Shown here: piece after piece, positions 7,147 to 18,400 of the stretch | Position numbering within the stretch: position 1 is the first letter of the stretch | Layout: each line of letters begins with the position of its first letter | From: Streptomyces varsoviensis | Lineage (GTDB): Bacteria; Actinomycetota; Actinomycetes; Streptomycetales; Streptomycetaceae | Assembly: GCF_000718635.1 (NCBI RefSeq) | Contig: NZ_JOBF01000001.1 | Location: forward strand, 558,001 to 622,000 | DNA: 64,000 bases | Reading direction: 5' to 3' | Made by a program: the position numbers and the translations under genes | The notes under the pieces: model-generated | Database searches by the model: none | What the model was told of the DNA's origin: nothing | The model's input: only the letters and a program-made list of their open reading frames with translations

Positions 7147-8376
7147 ATGGTGCCGGAACTGCTGCGGACGAACCGGAACTTCAGGCTCTACTTCATCGGT
7201 CGCAGCATCACAGCACTGACCCTTGCCATCGGACCCGTCGTCCTGCCCTTCGCCGTCCTCGCCGCCCACGGCTCCGCGACCTCCGTCGCCACGGTGCTCA
7301 CCGCGCAGGAAGCGCCGATCATCGTGCTCGTGCTGATCGGCGGCGTACTGGGCGACCGGTACGAGCGCATGACCATCCTCGCCGGAGCCAACACCCTCTC
7401 GTCCGTCGCGCAGTTCATCATGGCCGCGCTGCTGCTGACCCACACGGCCGAAGTGCCGACGCTCCTCGCCGCCGCCCTGCTCAGCGGCCTCGCCGCGGCC
7501 GTGGCCCTGCCGGCCGGCGCGGGCTTCGTCTCCTACCTCGTCGAACCGCCCGACGTCGCACAGGCCCAAGCGCTGCTCTCGGCGTCCCGCACCGCCGTGA
7601 TGGTCGGCGGCGCGGCCCTGGGCGGCGTCATGGTCAGCTTCGTCGGGCCCGGAGTCGCCTTGCTGCTGAACGGCGTCTTCTTCATCAGCAGCACGGTCCC
7701 CCTGCTCCTCATCAAGCCGGTCGAGACGGACCCGCCCCCCTCCGTGTCGCTCGTGCGGTCCCTAGGGGAGGGCTGGCGCGAGTTCTGGGGAAAGCGCTGG
7801 ATCGCCGTCACGGTGGGACAGACCCTCTCCTATACCACCTGCATGGTCGCGGGCTTCCAGATCCTCGCCCCCACGATCGCCTCGGAGCGCTTCAACGGGG
7901 CTGCGGGGCTGGGCCTCTTGATGTCCGCACGCGCCCTGGGCGGCCTGCTCGGTGCGACCGGTGCGGTAGGGCTCCGGCCGAGACGCCCGCTGTTCCTCGG
8001 GCAGTTGTGCCTGCTCGCCCAGGGGGCGATCCTCGCCATGATGGGGCTGTCCCTGCCGTACCCGCTGCTCATCGGCGCGATAATCCTCGACGGGGCCGCG
8101 GCCGAGTACTTCATGACCGTGTGGCACATCAGCGTGCAACTCCGGGTGAGCCGCGGGCTGCTCTCGCGGATGAACTCCTACTTCACGCTCATCCAGTACT
8201 GCAGCACGCCGCTGGCCGCCGCCCTGATGATCCCGCTGTCGGGCCACCTGTCGGCGTCCTCGACATTCCTGCTGCTCGCGGGCGTCACGCTGGGCGCCAC
8301 GACACTGATCACCAGCCTGCCCCCGGTACGCGGCCTGGGCCCCGTACCGGCGGCGGAACGTGCTGGACGCACGTGA
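7147..8376 (+). CDS. MFS transporter, probable product exporter
   Basis: A 409-residue integral membrane protein of the major facilitator superfamily, with about 10-12 hydrophobic segments. Between segments 2 and 3 it has GDRYERM, which corresponds to the family loop motif GxxxDR. It resembles the MFS efflux proteins common in antibiotic clusters (LLRTNRNFRLYFIGRSITAL at the N-terminus is typical). ATG at 7147 follows a purine-rich GGGAGAGAGGGACGGGAG stretch. The open frame extends upstream to 6985 but overlaps the LigA-like gene there, so the later start is preferred. The likely role is export of, and self-resistance to, the polyketide. It is the last gene of the left operon and ends one base from the convergent PKS stop. 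Confidence 0.88.
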   Translation: MVPELLRTNRNFRLYFIGRSITALTLAIGPVVLPFAVLAAHGSATSVATVLTAQEAPIIVLVLIGGVLGDRYERMTILAGANTLSSVAQFIMAALLLTHTAEVPTLLAAALLSGLAAAVALPAGAGFVSYLVEPPDVAQAQALLSASRTAVMVGGAALGGVMVSFVGPGVALLLNGVFFISSTVPLLLIKPVETDPPPSVSLVRSLGEGWREFWGKRWIAVTVGQTLSYTTCMVAGFQILAPTIASERFNGAAGLGLLMSARALGGLLGATGAVGLRPRRPLFLGQLCLLAQGAILAMMGLSLPYPLLIGAIILDGAAAEYFMTVWHISVQLRVSRGLLSRMNSYFTLIQYCSTPLAAALMIPLSGHLSASSTFLLLAGVTLGATTLITSLPPVRGLGPVPAAERAGRT

Positions 8377-8377
8377 G

Positions 8378-11300
8378 TCAGGGGCGGACGGGCCGGCGGG
8401 CCAGCCAGTCGTCGATGGCCGAGGCGGTGGTCGCGGCGTGGGCGTCGAGCAGGGTCAGATGGGTGCCGGGTACGTCGACGGCGTCGTGGGCGGAGGGCCA
8501 GTGGGCCTGCCAGTGGTCGCCCGGGCGGGAGGGGGCGCCCAGGCGTTCGGTGGCGCGCAGGAGCAGGGTCGGGATGTCGCCGAGGTCGGTCGGCGCCCAG
8601 TCGTCGAACAGGTGCAAGTGGTGTGCCATCGCGGTCAGTTCGGCGCCGCGGAGCGGTTGTGCCGCGGTCCACTCGGCGTAGGCGTCGCCGAGCAGGCCGG
8701 TCTGGATCTCGGCCAGGCCGGTGCTGCCGGGCAGGTGGCTGTCCAGCAGGACGAGCGACCGCGGCGCGGTGTCCAGGTCCTTGAGGCGGGCGGCCGCCGC
8801 GTGGGCGATCCAGCCGCCGGAGGAGTATCCGACGAGGACGTAGGGGCCCCTCACGTGGGCGAGCACCGTCTCGGCGACCGCGGCCACCAGGTCGGTCCGG
8901 GTCGGGGGAAGGGGCTCGTGGTCCGCGTAGCCCGTCAGCGGCAGTACGACCATGTTGTGCGCCGTGCGCAGCGCGTCGGCCAGCCGGGCGTACTGGTAGA
9001 CGTTGGAGGGCGCGACCACGGAGGGGACGCAGACCAGGGTCGGGCCCGCGAACCCCTGGGAGAAGCTGACGGGTTCCCGCGCCTTCGGCGCTCCGGCGCC
9101 TACGCGCAGCCGGGCGGCGACGGCCAGCAGCTCCAGCCCGTCCTCGACCTGGTGCTGCGCGCAGGCCCGAGCGAAGAGGGCCGGCAGCGGGTCGGCCGTC
9201 GGCGGTGCCGCCCGGTCCGCGTCCCCCGGCGTCGGGCGCGTCGGGGGTGTTTCGAGGTCTTCGAGCGCGGCGAAGCGGTCGGCCAGGTGAGCGGCGACCG
9301 CGTGCGGCGTCGGCGAGTCGAGGACCAGGGTGCGGGGCAGCTCCAAGCCGGTGGCGGCCCTCAGGCGCTCGGTGAGCCAGGCCGCGGTCAGCGAGTCGAA
9401 GCCCAGCTCGGCGAAGCCCCGCTGGGGGTCCACGTCGTCGAGCGCGTCGTAGCCCATCAGCCGCGCCACATGGCCGCGGACTTCGGCGAGCAGGATCTCC
9501 GGCCACTCCTCGCGCGGGCGATCGGCCAGCTCGCCACGTACGGAAGGGACCTCGGCGACCGCCTCGGCCGTCACCGCGTCCGGCAGCGGGGCGCCCGTCC
9601 CGCCGACGACACCCTGGTCGGCCAGCAGGCTCGCCCCCGGCGGCAGATGATCGACCAGCCAGTAGCGGCGGCGCTGGAAGGCGTACGTGGGCAGGTCGAG
9701 CTGGGCGGCGCCGGTGCCCGCGTAGACCGCGCGCCAGTCGACCGGCACACCGCGGACGTGCAGGGCGGCCGCCGCGTCCAGCAGCGCGGCCGGCTCGGCC
9801 CGGCCCTGCCGCAGGGTCGGCACGAAGGCCCGCTCCGGTGCGCCCGGGCCGGCCGGCGGCAGGCAGTCCCGGCCGAGGGCGGCGAGGACCCCGCCCGGCC
9901 CGAGCTCCAGGTAGGTGGTGACACCGGCCTCGCCCAGACGCACGACTCCGTCGTGGAACCGCACCGCCGCACGGGCCTGGGCGACCCAGTAGTCCGCCGA
10001 ACGCATCCGCTCGCCCCGGTCCGCGGCGCCCGGAGCGAGCGGCACGATGGGGATGCGCGGCGCGGCGTACGAGAGGTGCGCGATCGCCGAGCGGAAGTCG
10101 GCCAGGATCGGGTCGATCCGCGGCGAGTGGAAGGCGTGGCTCACCCGCAGTTCGCGCGGGTGAAGGCCCTTGTCGGCGAGTTGTGCCACGAGAGTGCCGA
10201 GCGCCTGCGCGTCGCCGGAGAGCACCACCGAGGCGGGGCCGTTCACCGCGGCGACCGACACGAGGCCGGTGAACTGATCCAGCGTCGGCAGAACGTCTTC
10301 TTCCGCCGCGCGCACGGCGACCATCGCACCGCCGGGGGGCATGCCCTGCATGAGCCGCGCCCGGGCGGCGACCAGCGCGCAGGCGTCGGCGAGCGACAGT
10401 ATCCCGGCCACGTGCGCGGCGGTGACCTCGCCGATGGAGTGTCCCGCGACGAAGTCCGGGCGGACCCCCCACGACTCGACGAGCCGGAACAGAGCGGTCT
10501 CGACGGCGAAGAGCGCCGGTTGGGCGAATCCGGTGCGGTCGAGCAGGCCCCGCGGATCGTCCTCGGCGAACGTCAGGTCACGCAGTGAACGGCCCAGCGG
10601 ACCGTCCAGGTGCGCGCAGACGGCGTCGAACGCCTCGGCGAAGACAGGGTGCTCCGCGTACAACGCGCGGCCCATGCCCGGCCGCTGCGCCCCCTGGCCG
10701 GTGAACAGGAAGGCCAGCCGGCCGTGCGCGGTGGCGCCCGTCGTGACCGCGGCGTGCGGTGTGCCCTCGGCGAGCGCGTCGAGCCCGCTGAGCAGGCCGT
10801 CCCGGTCGGCGGCCACGACGACGCCGCGGTGGTCCAGGGCGGCGCGCGTGGTGGCCAGCGAGTATCCGACGTCGGTGGGGTCGGCCGGCTCGGCACGGTC
10901 CGTCAGGAAGCCGGCCAGCCGCGCGGCCTGGGCGCGCAGCGCGGCCGCGGTGCGGCCGGAGACCGGCCAGGGAACGGCGGTGAGCGTACGGCGCGCGACG
11001 CCGTCGCCCTCCCGTCCGGTGGCGTCGTCCTCGGGCGCGGCTTCCAGAACGACGTGCGCGTTGGTGCCGCCGATGCCGAAGGCGGAGACCGCCGCCCGCC
11101 GCGGCCGGTCTTCCGTGTCCGGCCACGGCCGCGGCTCCCGCAGGAGCTCCACGTCGCCGGCCGTCCAGTCGACCTCGGCGGACGGCGGGTCGGCGTGCAG
11201 CGTCGGCGCCAGCACGCCGTGCCGAAGCGACATCACCGTCTTGATCAGTCCTCCCACTCCGGCGGCGGACTGGCTGTGGCCCAGGTTGGACTTGAGCGAC

Positions 11301-12421
11301 CCCAGGTACAGCGGACGACCGGGCCGCCTGTCCCGCCCGTATGTGGCCAGCAGCGCCTGGGCCTCGATCGGGTCGCCCAGCGTCGTGCCCGTGCCGTGCG
11401 CCTCGACGGCGTCGACATCGGAGGAGGTGAGCCCGGCGGCGGCCAGCGCACGCCGGATCACCCGCTGCTGGGACGGGCCGCTCGGCGCGGTCAGCCCGTT
11501 CGACGCCCCGTCCTGGTTGATCGCCGAGCCGCGCACCACCGCCAGCACCGGATGCCCGTTGCGCTGGGCGTCGGACAGCCGCTCCACGACGACCATGCCG
11601 ACGCCCTCGGCCCAGGACGTACCGTCCGCGGCATCGCCGAAGGACTTGCACCGGCCGTCCGGAGCGAGCCCGCGCTGGGTGCTGAACTCGACGAACGAGC
11701 CCGGCGTGACCAGCACGGAGACGCCGCCGACCAGGGCGAGCGAGCAGTCTTCGGCGCGCAGCGCGCCCGCCGCGAGGTGCAAGGCGGTGAGCGACGAGGA
11801 ACAACCGGTGTCGACGGTCACCGCCGGCCCCTCCAGCCCCAGGAGATAGGAGATCCTGCCGGAGATGATGGCTCCCGCCAGGCCGCCGAGCAGCAGCCCT
11901 TCGAACCCGGTCGGGTAGCGCGCCAGCAGGGCCGCGTAGTCGGTCACGCTCGGGCCCACGAACACCCCGGTCCCGCTGCCGCGCAGCGCGTGCGGATCGA
12001 TCCGGGCCCTTTCGAGGGCCTGCCACGATGTCTCCAGCAGCAGTCGCTGCTGCGGGTCCATGGCGGTGGCCTCACGGGGCGAGATGCCCCAGAACCGCGC
12101 GTCGAAGTCCGCGACATCGGTCAGGAAGCCGCCCTGCTGGGTGTAGCTGGTGCCCGGGCGCCCCGGGTCGGGGTCGTAGAGCGAGTCGAGATCCCAGCCC
12201 CGGTCGCGGGGGAACGGGGTGATCGCGTCCCGCCCGGTGACCGCCAGCTCCCACAGATCCTCGGGAGAGCGCACGCCGCCCGGATAGCGGCACGCCATGC
12301 CGACGATCGCGATCGGCTCGCCGACCCGCCGCTCCAGTTCCTCCGACCGCTTGCGGGCCCGTACCAGGTCCGCCGTGACCAGGTTCAGGTAGCGCCGCAG
12401 TTTGTTCTCGTTGTCGTCCAT
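8378..12421 (-). CDS. Type I PKS, final module 9: KS-AT-ACP-TE
   Basis: A 1347-residue protein with one module and the chain-releasing thioesterase. The N-terminal docking coiled coil ([19 protein letters not shown]) is like that of the module 7-8 protein. The KS has Cys207 in DTGCSSS (Gly in place of the usual Ala). The AT has GHSIGE (Ser662) and HAFH (762-765), the malonyl pattern. There is no reductive domain, so a beta-keto group remains. The ACP Ser is 1010 (GFDSL). The TE has nucleophile Ser1200 in GYSSGG and a His in the PGTHLTLL segment. The protein would add the last two carbons and release the chain as a lactone or acid. Its ATG is preceded by GAGGAG on the minus strand, and 54 bases separate it from the upstream PKS gene. 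Its stop converges on the MFS gene with one base between. Confidence 0.95.
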   Translation of the reverse strand: MDDNENKLRRYLNLVTADLVRARKRSEELERRVGEPIAIVGMACRYPGGVRSPEDLWELAVTGRDAITPFPRDRGWDLDSLYDPDPGRPGTSYTQQGGFLTDVADFDARFWGISPREATAMDPQQRLLLETSWQALERARIDPHALRGSGTGVFVGPSVTDYAALLARYPTGFEGLLLGGLAGAIISGRISYLLGLEGPAVTVDTGCSSSLTALHLAAGALRAEDCSLALVGGVSVLVTPGSFVEFSTQRGLAPDGRCKSFGDAADGTSWAEGVGMVVVERLSDAQRNGHPVLAVVRGSAINQDGASNGLTAPSGPSQQRVIRRALAAAGLTSSDVDAVEAHGTGTTLGDPIEAQALLATYGRDRRPGRPLYLGSLKSNLGHSQSAAGVGGLIKTVMSLRHGVLAPTLHADPPSAEVDWTAGDVELLREPRPWPDTEDRPRRAAVSAFGIGGTNAHVVLEAAPEDDATGREGDGVARRTLTAVPWPVSGRTAAALRAQAARLAGFLTDRAEPADPTDVGYSLATTRAALDHRGVVVAADRDGLLSGLDALAEGTPHAAVTTGATAHGRLAFLFTGQGAQRPGMGRALYAEHPVFAEAFDAVCAHLDGPLGRSLRDLTFAEDDPRGLLDRTGFAQPALFAVETALFRLVESWGVRPDFVAGHSIGEVTAAHVAGILSLADACALVAARARLMQGMPPGGAMVAVRAAEEDVLPTLDQFTGLVSVAAVNGPASVVLSGDAQALGTLVAQLADKGLHPRELRVSHAFHSPRIDPILADFRSAIAHLSYAAPRIPIVPLAPGAADRGERMRSADYWVAQARAAVRFHDGVVRLGEAGVTTYLELGPGGVLAALGRDCLPPAGPGAPERAFVPTLRQGRAEPAALLDAAAALHVRGVPVDWRAVYAGTGAAQLDLPTYAFQRRRYWLVDHLPPGASLLADQGVVGGTGAPLPDAVTAEAVAEVPSVRGELADRPREEWPEILLAEVRGHVARLMGYDALDDVDPQRGFAELGFDSLTAAWLTERLRAATGLELPRTLVLDSPTPHAVAAHLADRFAALEDLETPPTRPTPGDADRAAPPTADPLPALFARACAQHQVEDGLELLAVAARLRVGAGAPKAREPVSFSQGFAGPTLVCVPSVVAPSNVYQYARLADALRTAHNMVVLPLTGYADHEPLPPTRTDLVAAVAETVLAHVRGPYVLVGYSSGGWIAHAAAARLKDLDTAPRSLVLLDSHLPGSTGLAEIQTGLLGDAYAEWTAAQPLRGAELTAMAHHLHLFDDWAPTDLGDIPTLLLRATERLGAPSRPGDHWQAHWPSAHDAVDVPGTHLTLLDAHAATTASAIDDWLARRPVRP

Positions 12422-12475
12422 CTGCTCCTCGACCTCTCAGCCGACGCCGCGGCGAGTTCCCCGCGGGTACACGGA

Positions 12476-15400
12476 TCACTGGTCCTGACGGCCGAGTTGC
12501 GTATTGATGAAGTCGAACAGCTCGTCGTCGGAGGCCGCCGTCAGCGTCGCCACGTCGCCCACGTCGCCCACGTCGCCCTCAGTGCCCTCGGCGTCCGCGC
12601 CCCGCGCCGGGCCGGAGAGCCGGCCGAGCAGTTCCCGCGCCCGGCCGACGAGGACATCGCGCACTTCCGTGTCCTCGGTCGGCATCGCCGAGAGCGACGC
12701 CTCCAGCCGGTCGAACTCGGCCAGCGCCGCGTCCGTCGGCGACGGCACCCTGGCGGCCACCTCGGAGCGCAGGAACGCGGCCAGGCTCGTCGGACTCGGG
12801 TAGTCGAAGACCAGCGTCACCGGCAGCCGCAACCCGGTCGCCGCGTTGAGCCGGTTGCGCAGTTGGACGGCGGTCATCGAGTCGAAGCCCACATCCTTGA
12901 AGGCCCGCTTGCGATCGACCTGCTCAGCGGAGTCGTGGCCGAGCACGGCCGCGACATGCGAGCAGACCAGATCGAGCACGGCCGGCTCCCGGTCCTCCTC
13001 GGGCAGCGCGGTGAGCTTCTCGATCAGGGCCGCGCCGCGCTCGACCGAGGGCTGGGGCTCCGCCGCCGGCAACTGGCGGACATCCGGCAGGTCCGCCAGC
13101 AGCGGGCTGGGCCGCAGCGAGGCGAAGCGGGAATGGAACCGGGGCCATTCGACCCGCGCCACGACCGGGCAGGGCTCGCCCTCGGCGACGATACGGTCCA
13201 GGGACGCCAGCCCGGCGTCCACCGGCAGCAGGGGCAGACCTCCGCGGCGCAGCGAGTCGGCCAGCTCCCCGTCCTCGGCCAGCATTCCGGCCTCCCACGG
13301 GCCCCACGCCACCGAGATGGTGCGGCCGCCGCGGTCGTGCCGCTCCCGGGCCAGGGCATCGAGGTACGCGTTGGCGGCCGAGTACGCGGACTGGTTGCCG
13401 ACGCCCCAGGTCGCCGAGATGGAGCCGAACAGCAGCACCGTCCGGACGCTGTCGTGGTCGAGGAGTGCGTCGAGGTGCGCGGCGCCGAGCACCTTGGCGG
13501 CCAGGATGTCGCCGAACTCGGTCAATGTCGTGTCGGCGATCGGCCCGCCGTCGAGGCTGCCCGCGGCATGCACGACCGCCGTCAGCGGGTGCTCGGCGGG
13601 AATGGAGGCCAGCAGTTCGGCCACCGCGGACCGGTCCGCGACATCGCAGGCCACCACCGAGACCGGGACGCCCTTGGCGGCCAGTTCCTCGACCAGGCCC
13701 TGGGCCCCGGGCGCGTCCGGGCCGCCGCGGCTGGCGAGCACCAGATGTTCGGCGCCGCGGTCGGCCAGCCGGCGGGCCACTTCGGTGCCGAGGCCACCCG
13801 TGCCGCCCGTCACGAGCACGGTGCCGCCCGGCCGCCACTCGGGCGGCTCCTGCTCGGGCGCAGCCGCCCTGACCAGACGGCGGGCCAGGACGGCCTCGGA
13901 CCGTACGGCGACCTCGTTCTCGCCGCCGCCCGCGAGCACACCGGCCAGTCCGGCGGCCGCGCCGTCGTCCACCGTCTCCGGCAGATCGACCAGGCCGCCC
14001 CAGAGCCGCGGGTGTTCGAGGCCGGCGACCCGCCCGTAACCCCAGACCAGCGCCTGGGCGGGCGAGCCGATGCGGTCCTGGGGGCCGGCCGCCACCGCGC
14101 CCCGGGTCACCGCCCAGACCGGCGCGTCGAGCCCGGCGTCGAGCAGGGCCTGGGTGAGGACGACCGTGCCCGCGAGCCCCCGCGGCAGCGCCGCGGAGTG
14201 CTCGCACGGGGTCTCGTCCTCGGCCAGCAGCGACACCACCCCGGCCGGGCTCGTGCCGTCCGCCGCGAGCTCGCGGAGCCGCTGCGCCAGCGCCGCCCGG
14301 TCGAGGTCCCCGCACGGTACGGCCCAGGTCACCAGGGAGGGCACGTGGGCGGCGAGGCGGCGCACGGTCTCCGAGGCCCAGCCGTCGGCCGGCCGCCCCT
14401 CGGCGACCACCGCCAGCCAGGTGCCGCCGATCGGCGCGTGTGTGCCGCCGGTCAGCGCACGCCATTCGACGCGGTAGTGCTCGCCGTCGGCGTTCGTACC
14501 GGCCGCGCTGTCCACGGCGCTCCGCAACCGCGCCCGGCTGACCGGCCTCGCGACGATGGAGTCGAACGAGGCGACGGGCTCGCCCGCGCCGTCGGTGAGC
14601 AGCATCGTGGAGGAGCCGGGGCCGTTGCGCCGGAAGGCGACGCGCAGCGAGCTCGCGCCCCGGGTGTGCACGGTGATGCCGTTCCAGGAGAACGGCATAA
14701 CCGCCTCGCTCTCGCTGTCGATCAGCCCGGCGACCGGCACCTGGAGGGCGGCGTCCAGCAGCGCCGGGTGCAGGCCGTACCGCCCCGCCTCGGCGCGGAC
14801 CGTGCTCGGCAGCGCGACCTCGCCGTACACGTCGTCGCCGTCCCGCCACAGCGCGCGGATACCGGTGAACGCGGGCCCGTAGGCGTAACCGCGCTCGGCG
14901 AGCCGGGCGTAGATGTCGGTCACATCGACCGCCTCCGCGCCGGCCGGCGGCCAGACCGCCGGATTCCCCGGCGCCGGGCCGCTGCCGACCGGGGCGAGCG
15001 TGCCCTCCGCGTGCAGGATCCACCCGCCGCCCGCGCCCGACTCGGTACGCCGCGAATGCACCGTGACCGAACGCCGACCGGTGGAGTCGGCGGCGCCGAC
15101 CGCGACCTGCACCGCCACGCCCGACGTCTCCGAGAGCACCAACGGCGCCTGGAACGCCAGCTCTTCCAGGCGGGCGCAGCCGACGTGCCGCCCGGCGTGG
15201 GTGACCAGTTCGACGAAGGCGGCTCCGGGCAGCAGGAGGGTGCCGAGCACGACGTGATCGGCCAGCCACGGGTGGGTCGCCAGCGACCACCGGCCGGTGA
15301 AGAGCACCTGGTCCTCGCCGGCGCGCTCCACGGCGGCGCCCAGCAGGGGGTGGTCGGCGGACGCCAGCCCCAAGTCGGCGGCGCTCGCGGTCACCGCGCC

Positions 15401-18400
15401 GGCGGGCTCGACCCACAGCCGGCGGTGCTGGAACGCGTAAGTGGGCAGCTCGACGCGGCCTCCGGCGGGGAACACCGCCCCCCAGCGCACCGCCGCGCCG
15501 TGCACGTAGGCCGTGGCCAGCGAGCGGGTGAACTCGACGGCACCGCCGTCCCGCCGCAACGACCACGACGCGGCGGCCTCGGCGCCGCGGGCCTCGGCGA
15601 CCGCCTCGACCGCGTCGACGAGCGCCGGGTGCGCGCTGAGCTCCACGAACAGGCTGTGCCCGTCGTCCACCAGAGCCTCGACGGCCGCGCTGAACCGCAC
15701 CGTCTCCCGCAGATTGCGGTACCAGTAGTCGGCGTCCAGTTCGGTGCCGTCGACCCGCCCGCCGGTGACCGTGGAGTAGAACGGCACTTCCGCCTCGGCG
15801 GGCGCGATGTCGGCCAGCGCGGCGACGAGTTCGGCGCGCAGCTCCTCCACGCCGGGCGAGTGCGACGCGTAGTCGACCAGGAGCGTGCGCACCGGGACCT
15901 CCTCGGCCGCGAGCGCCGCGCACAGGCCCCGCAGCTCGTCGGCGGCGCCGGAGACGACCACCGACCGCGGCCCGTTGACCGCGGCGATGCCGAGCCCCGG
16001 GTAGTCGGCGAGCCGTTCCCGGACCCGGGCGGCCGGCAGGCCGACCCACCCCATCCCGCCGCGCTCGCTCAGACCGGCGATCAGGCGCGAGCGCAACCCG
16101 GCGATACGGGCGCCGTCGGCCGGCGTGAGGACACCGGCCACCACGGCCGCCGCGATCTCGCCCTGGGAGTGACCGACCACCGCCGCCGGCTCGACCCCGA
16201 GCGACCGCCACAGCCGGGCCAAGGACACCATCACCGCGAACAGCGCGGGCTGCACCGCGTCCACCCGGTCCAGGCCCGGCGCGCCCGGAGCGCCGCCGAG
16301 CACGTCCGCCAGGGTGGCGCCGTCCCAGTCGACGTACGGGGCCAGCGCCGCGTCGCACTCGGCCATGGCCGCGGCGAACAGCGGGCTGGTGCGCCACAGG
16401 TCGAGGGCCATGCCAGGCCACTGCCCGCCCTGGCCCGCGAAGACGAAGACCGGCCGCCTCGCTCCACCGCCGTCGCCCAGCACGACGTCCGCGTTGGCGT
16501 CCGCCGTGCCGTCGGCGATCGCCTTGAGCGCCGCGGTCAGCGTGTCCAGGTTCTCGGCGAGCACCACGGCCCGGTGCTCCAAGGCGGCCCGGCCGCCGAG
16601 CGAGCGGCCGAGCGCGTCGAGGTCCACCTCCGGGTGCCCGGCGAGGTGGGCGCCGAGCCGGGCCGCCTGGCCGCGCAGCGCCGCCGCGCCGCGTGCCGAG
16701 AGGACGAACGGCTTGACGGACTGCGCGAGCACCCGGTCGGGCGCGGGCGCGACCGGCGGCTCGGCGGGCTCCGGCGCCTGCTCCAGCACCACGTGCACGT
16801 TGGTGCCGCTGATGCCGAACGCGGAGACGGCGCCGAGCCGGGGCCGGTCGCGCTCCGGCCACCGCCGGGCCGAGGTCAGCAGCCGCACGCCGCCGGCCGA
16901 CCAGTCCACGTGCGGGGTGGGCTCGTCGGCGTGCAAGGTCCGCGGCAGTACGCCGTGGCGCAGCGCCTGGACCATCTTGATGACCCCGGCCACACCGGCG
17001 GCCGCCTGCGCGTGGCCCAGGTTCGACTTCAGCGAGCCGAGCCAGAGCGGGCTCTCCTCGGCGTGCTCGCGCCCGTACGTCGCCAGCAGCGCCTGCACCT
17101 CGATGGGGTCGCCGAGCCTGGTGCCGGTGCCGTGTCCCTCCACGACGTCCACATCGGCGGCGGAGACACCGGCGTTGGCCAGCGCCTCCCGGATCACCCG
17201 CTGCTGCGAGCGGCCGTTGGGCGCGGTCAGCCCGTTGGAGGCGCCGTCCTGGTTGACCGCGGAGCCCTTCACCACCGCGAGGACCTGGTGGCCGTTGCGG
17301 CGGGCGTCCGACAAGCGCTCCAGTACGAGCAGTCCGACGCCCTCGGCCCAGCCGGTGCCGTCCGCGTCCGCGCCGAACGCCTTGCAGCGGCCGTCCGCGG
17401 AGAGCCCGCCCTGCAGCGCGAACTCCTGGAACACCACCGGCGTGGACATCACGGCCGCGCCGCCGGCCAGCGCGAGGTCGGACTCGCCGGCCCGCAGCGC
17501 CTGGGCCGCCATGTGCACCGTGGTCAGCGAGGACGAACAGGCGGTGTCGACCGTCAACGCCGGGCCCTCAAGGCCGAATTCGTAGGCGATGCGGCCCGAG
17601 GCCACGCTGGCCGCCGTACCGGTCAGCAGGTGGCCGTCGAGGCCGCGCGATTCGCGGGCGAGCAAGTTCCCGTAGTCATGGGCGCTGAGGCCGACGAACA
17701 CGCCGGTCCTCGTACCGCGCAGCGCCAGCGGGTCGATACCGGCACGCTCGAACGCCTCCCACGCCGATTCGAGCAGCAGACGCTGCTGCGGGTCCATCGC
17801 GGTGGCCTCACGGGGCGAGATGCCGAAGAACTCGGGGTCGAACTCGGTCGCGCCGGACAGGAAGCCCGCCGCCCGCGCGTTGGTCGTGCCCGGGCGGCCG
17901 GGCTCGGGGTCGAACAGCTCGGCCAGATTCCAGCCGCGGTCGGCCGGGAACTCCGTGGCGGCGTCCCGGCCCTCCTCGACCATCGCCCACAGCGCCTCCG
18001 GTGAGTCGGCCCCGCCGCCGTAGCGGCAGGCCATGCCGACGACGGCGATCGCGTCGTCGCCGGTGTCCGCCGTGGCGATCGCGGGTGCCGTCGGCGCGGC
18101 GGAGCCGGTGCCGATCACCTCGCCGAGCACGTACGCGCTCAGCGAGGTGAGGTCCGGATAGTCGAAGACCACCGTCGCCGGCAGCCGCAGGCCGGTGAAC
18201 GCGGTGATCCGGTTGCGCAGCTCCACGGAGGCCAGCGAATCGAAGCCGATGTCCTTGAAGGTCCGGTCCGGCGACAGACTCGACGCCGACGTGTGCCCGA
18301 GCACGGCCGCGGTCTCGGCGGCGACGGCGTCCAGCACGATCTGCTGCCGGGCCGCCGCCGGCCGGGCGAGCAGCCGGCGGATCCACGAGCCGGCGTCGCC

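Noticed and set aside
10610..18004. Very long open frame on the plus strand opposite PKS genes
   Set aside because: It is the antisense shadow of KS/AT/KR coding sequence in high-GC DNA; the translation has no domain sense.
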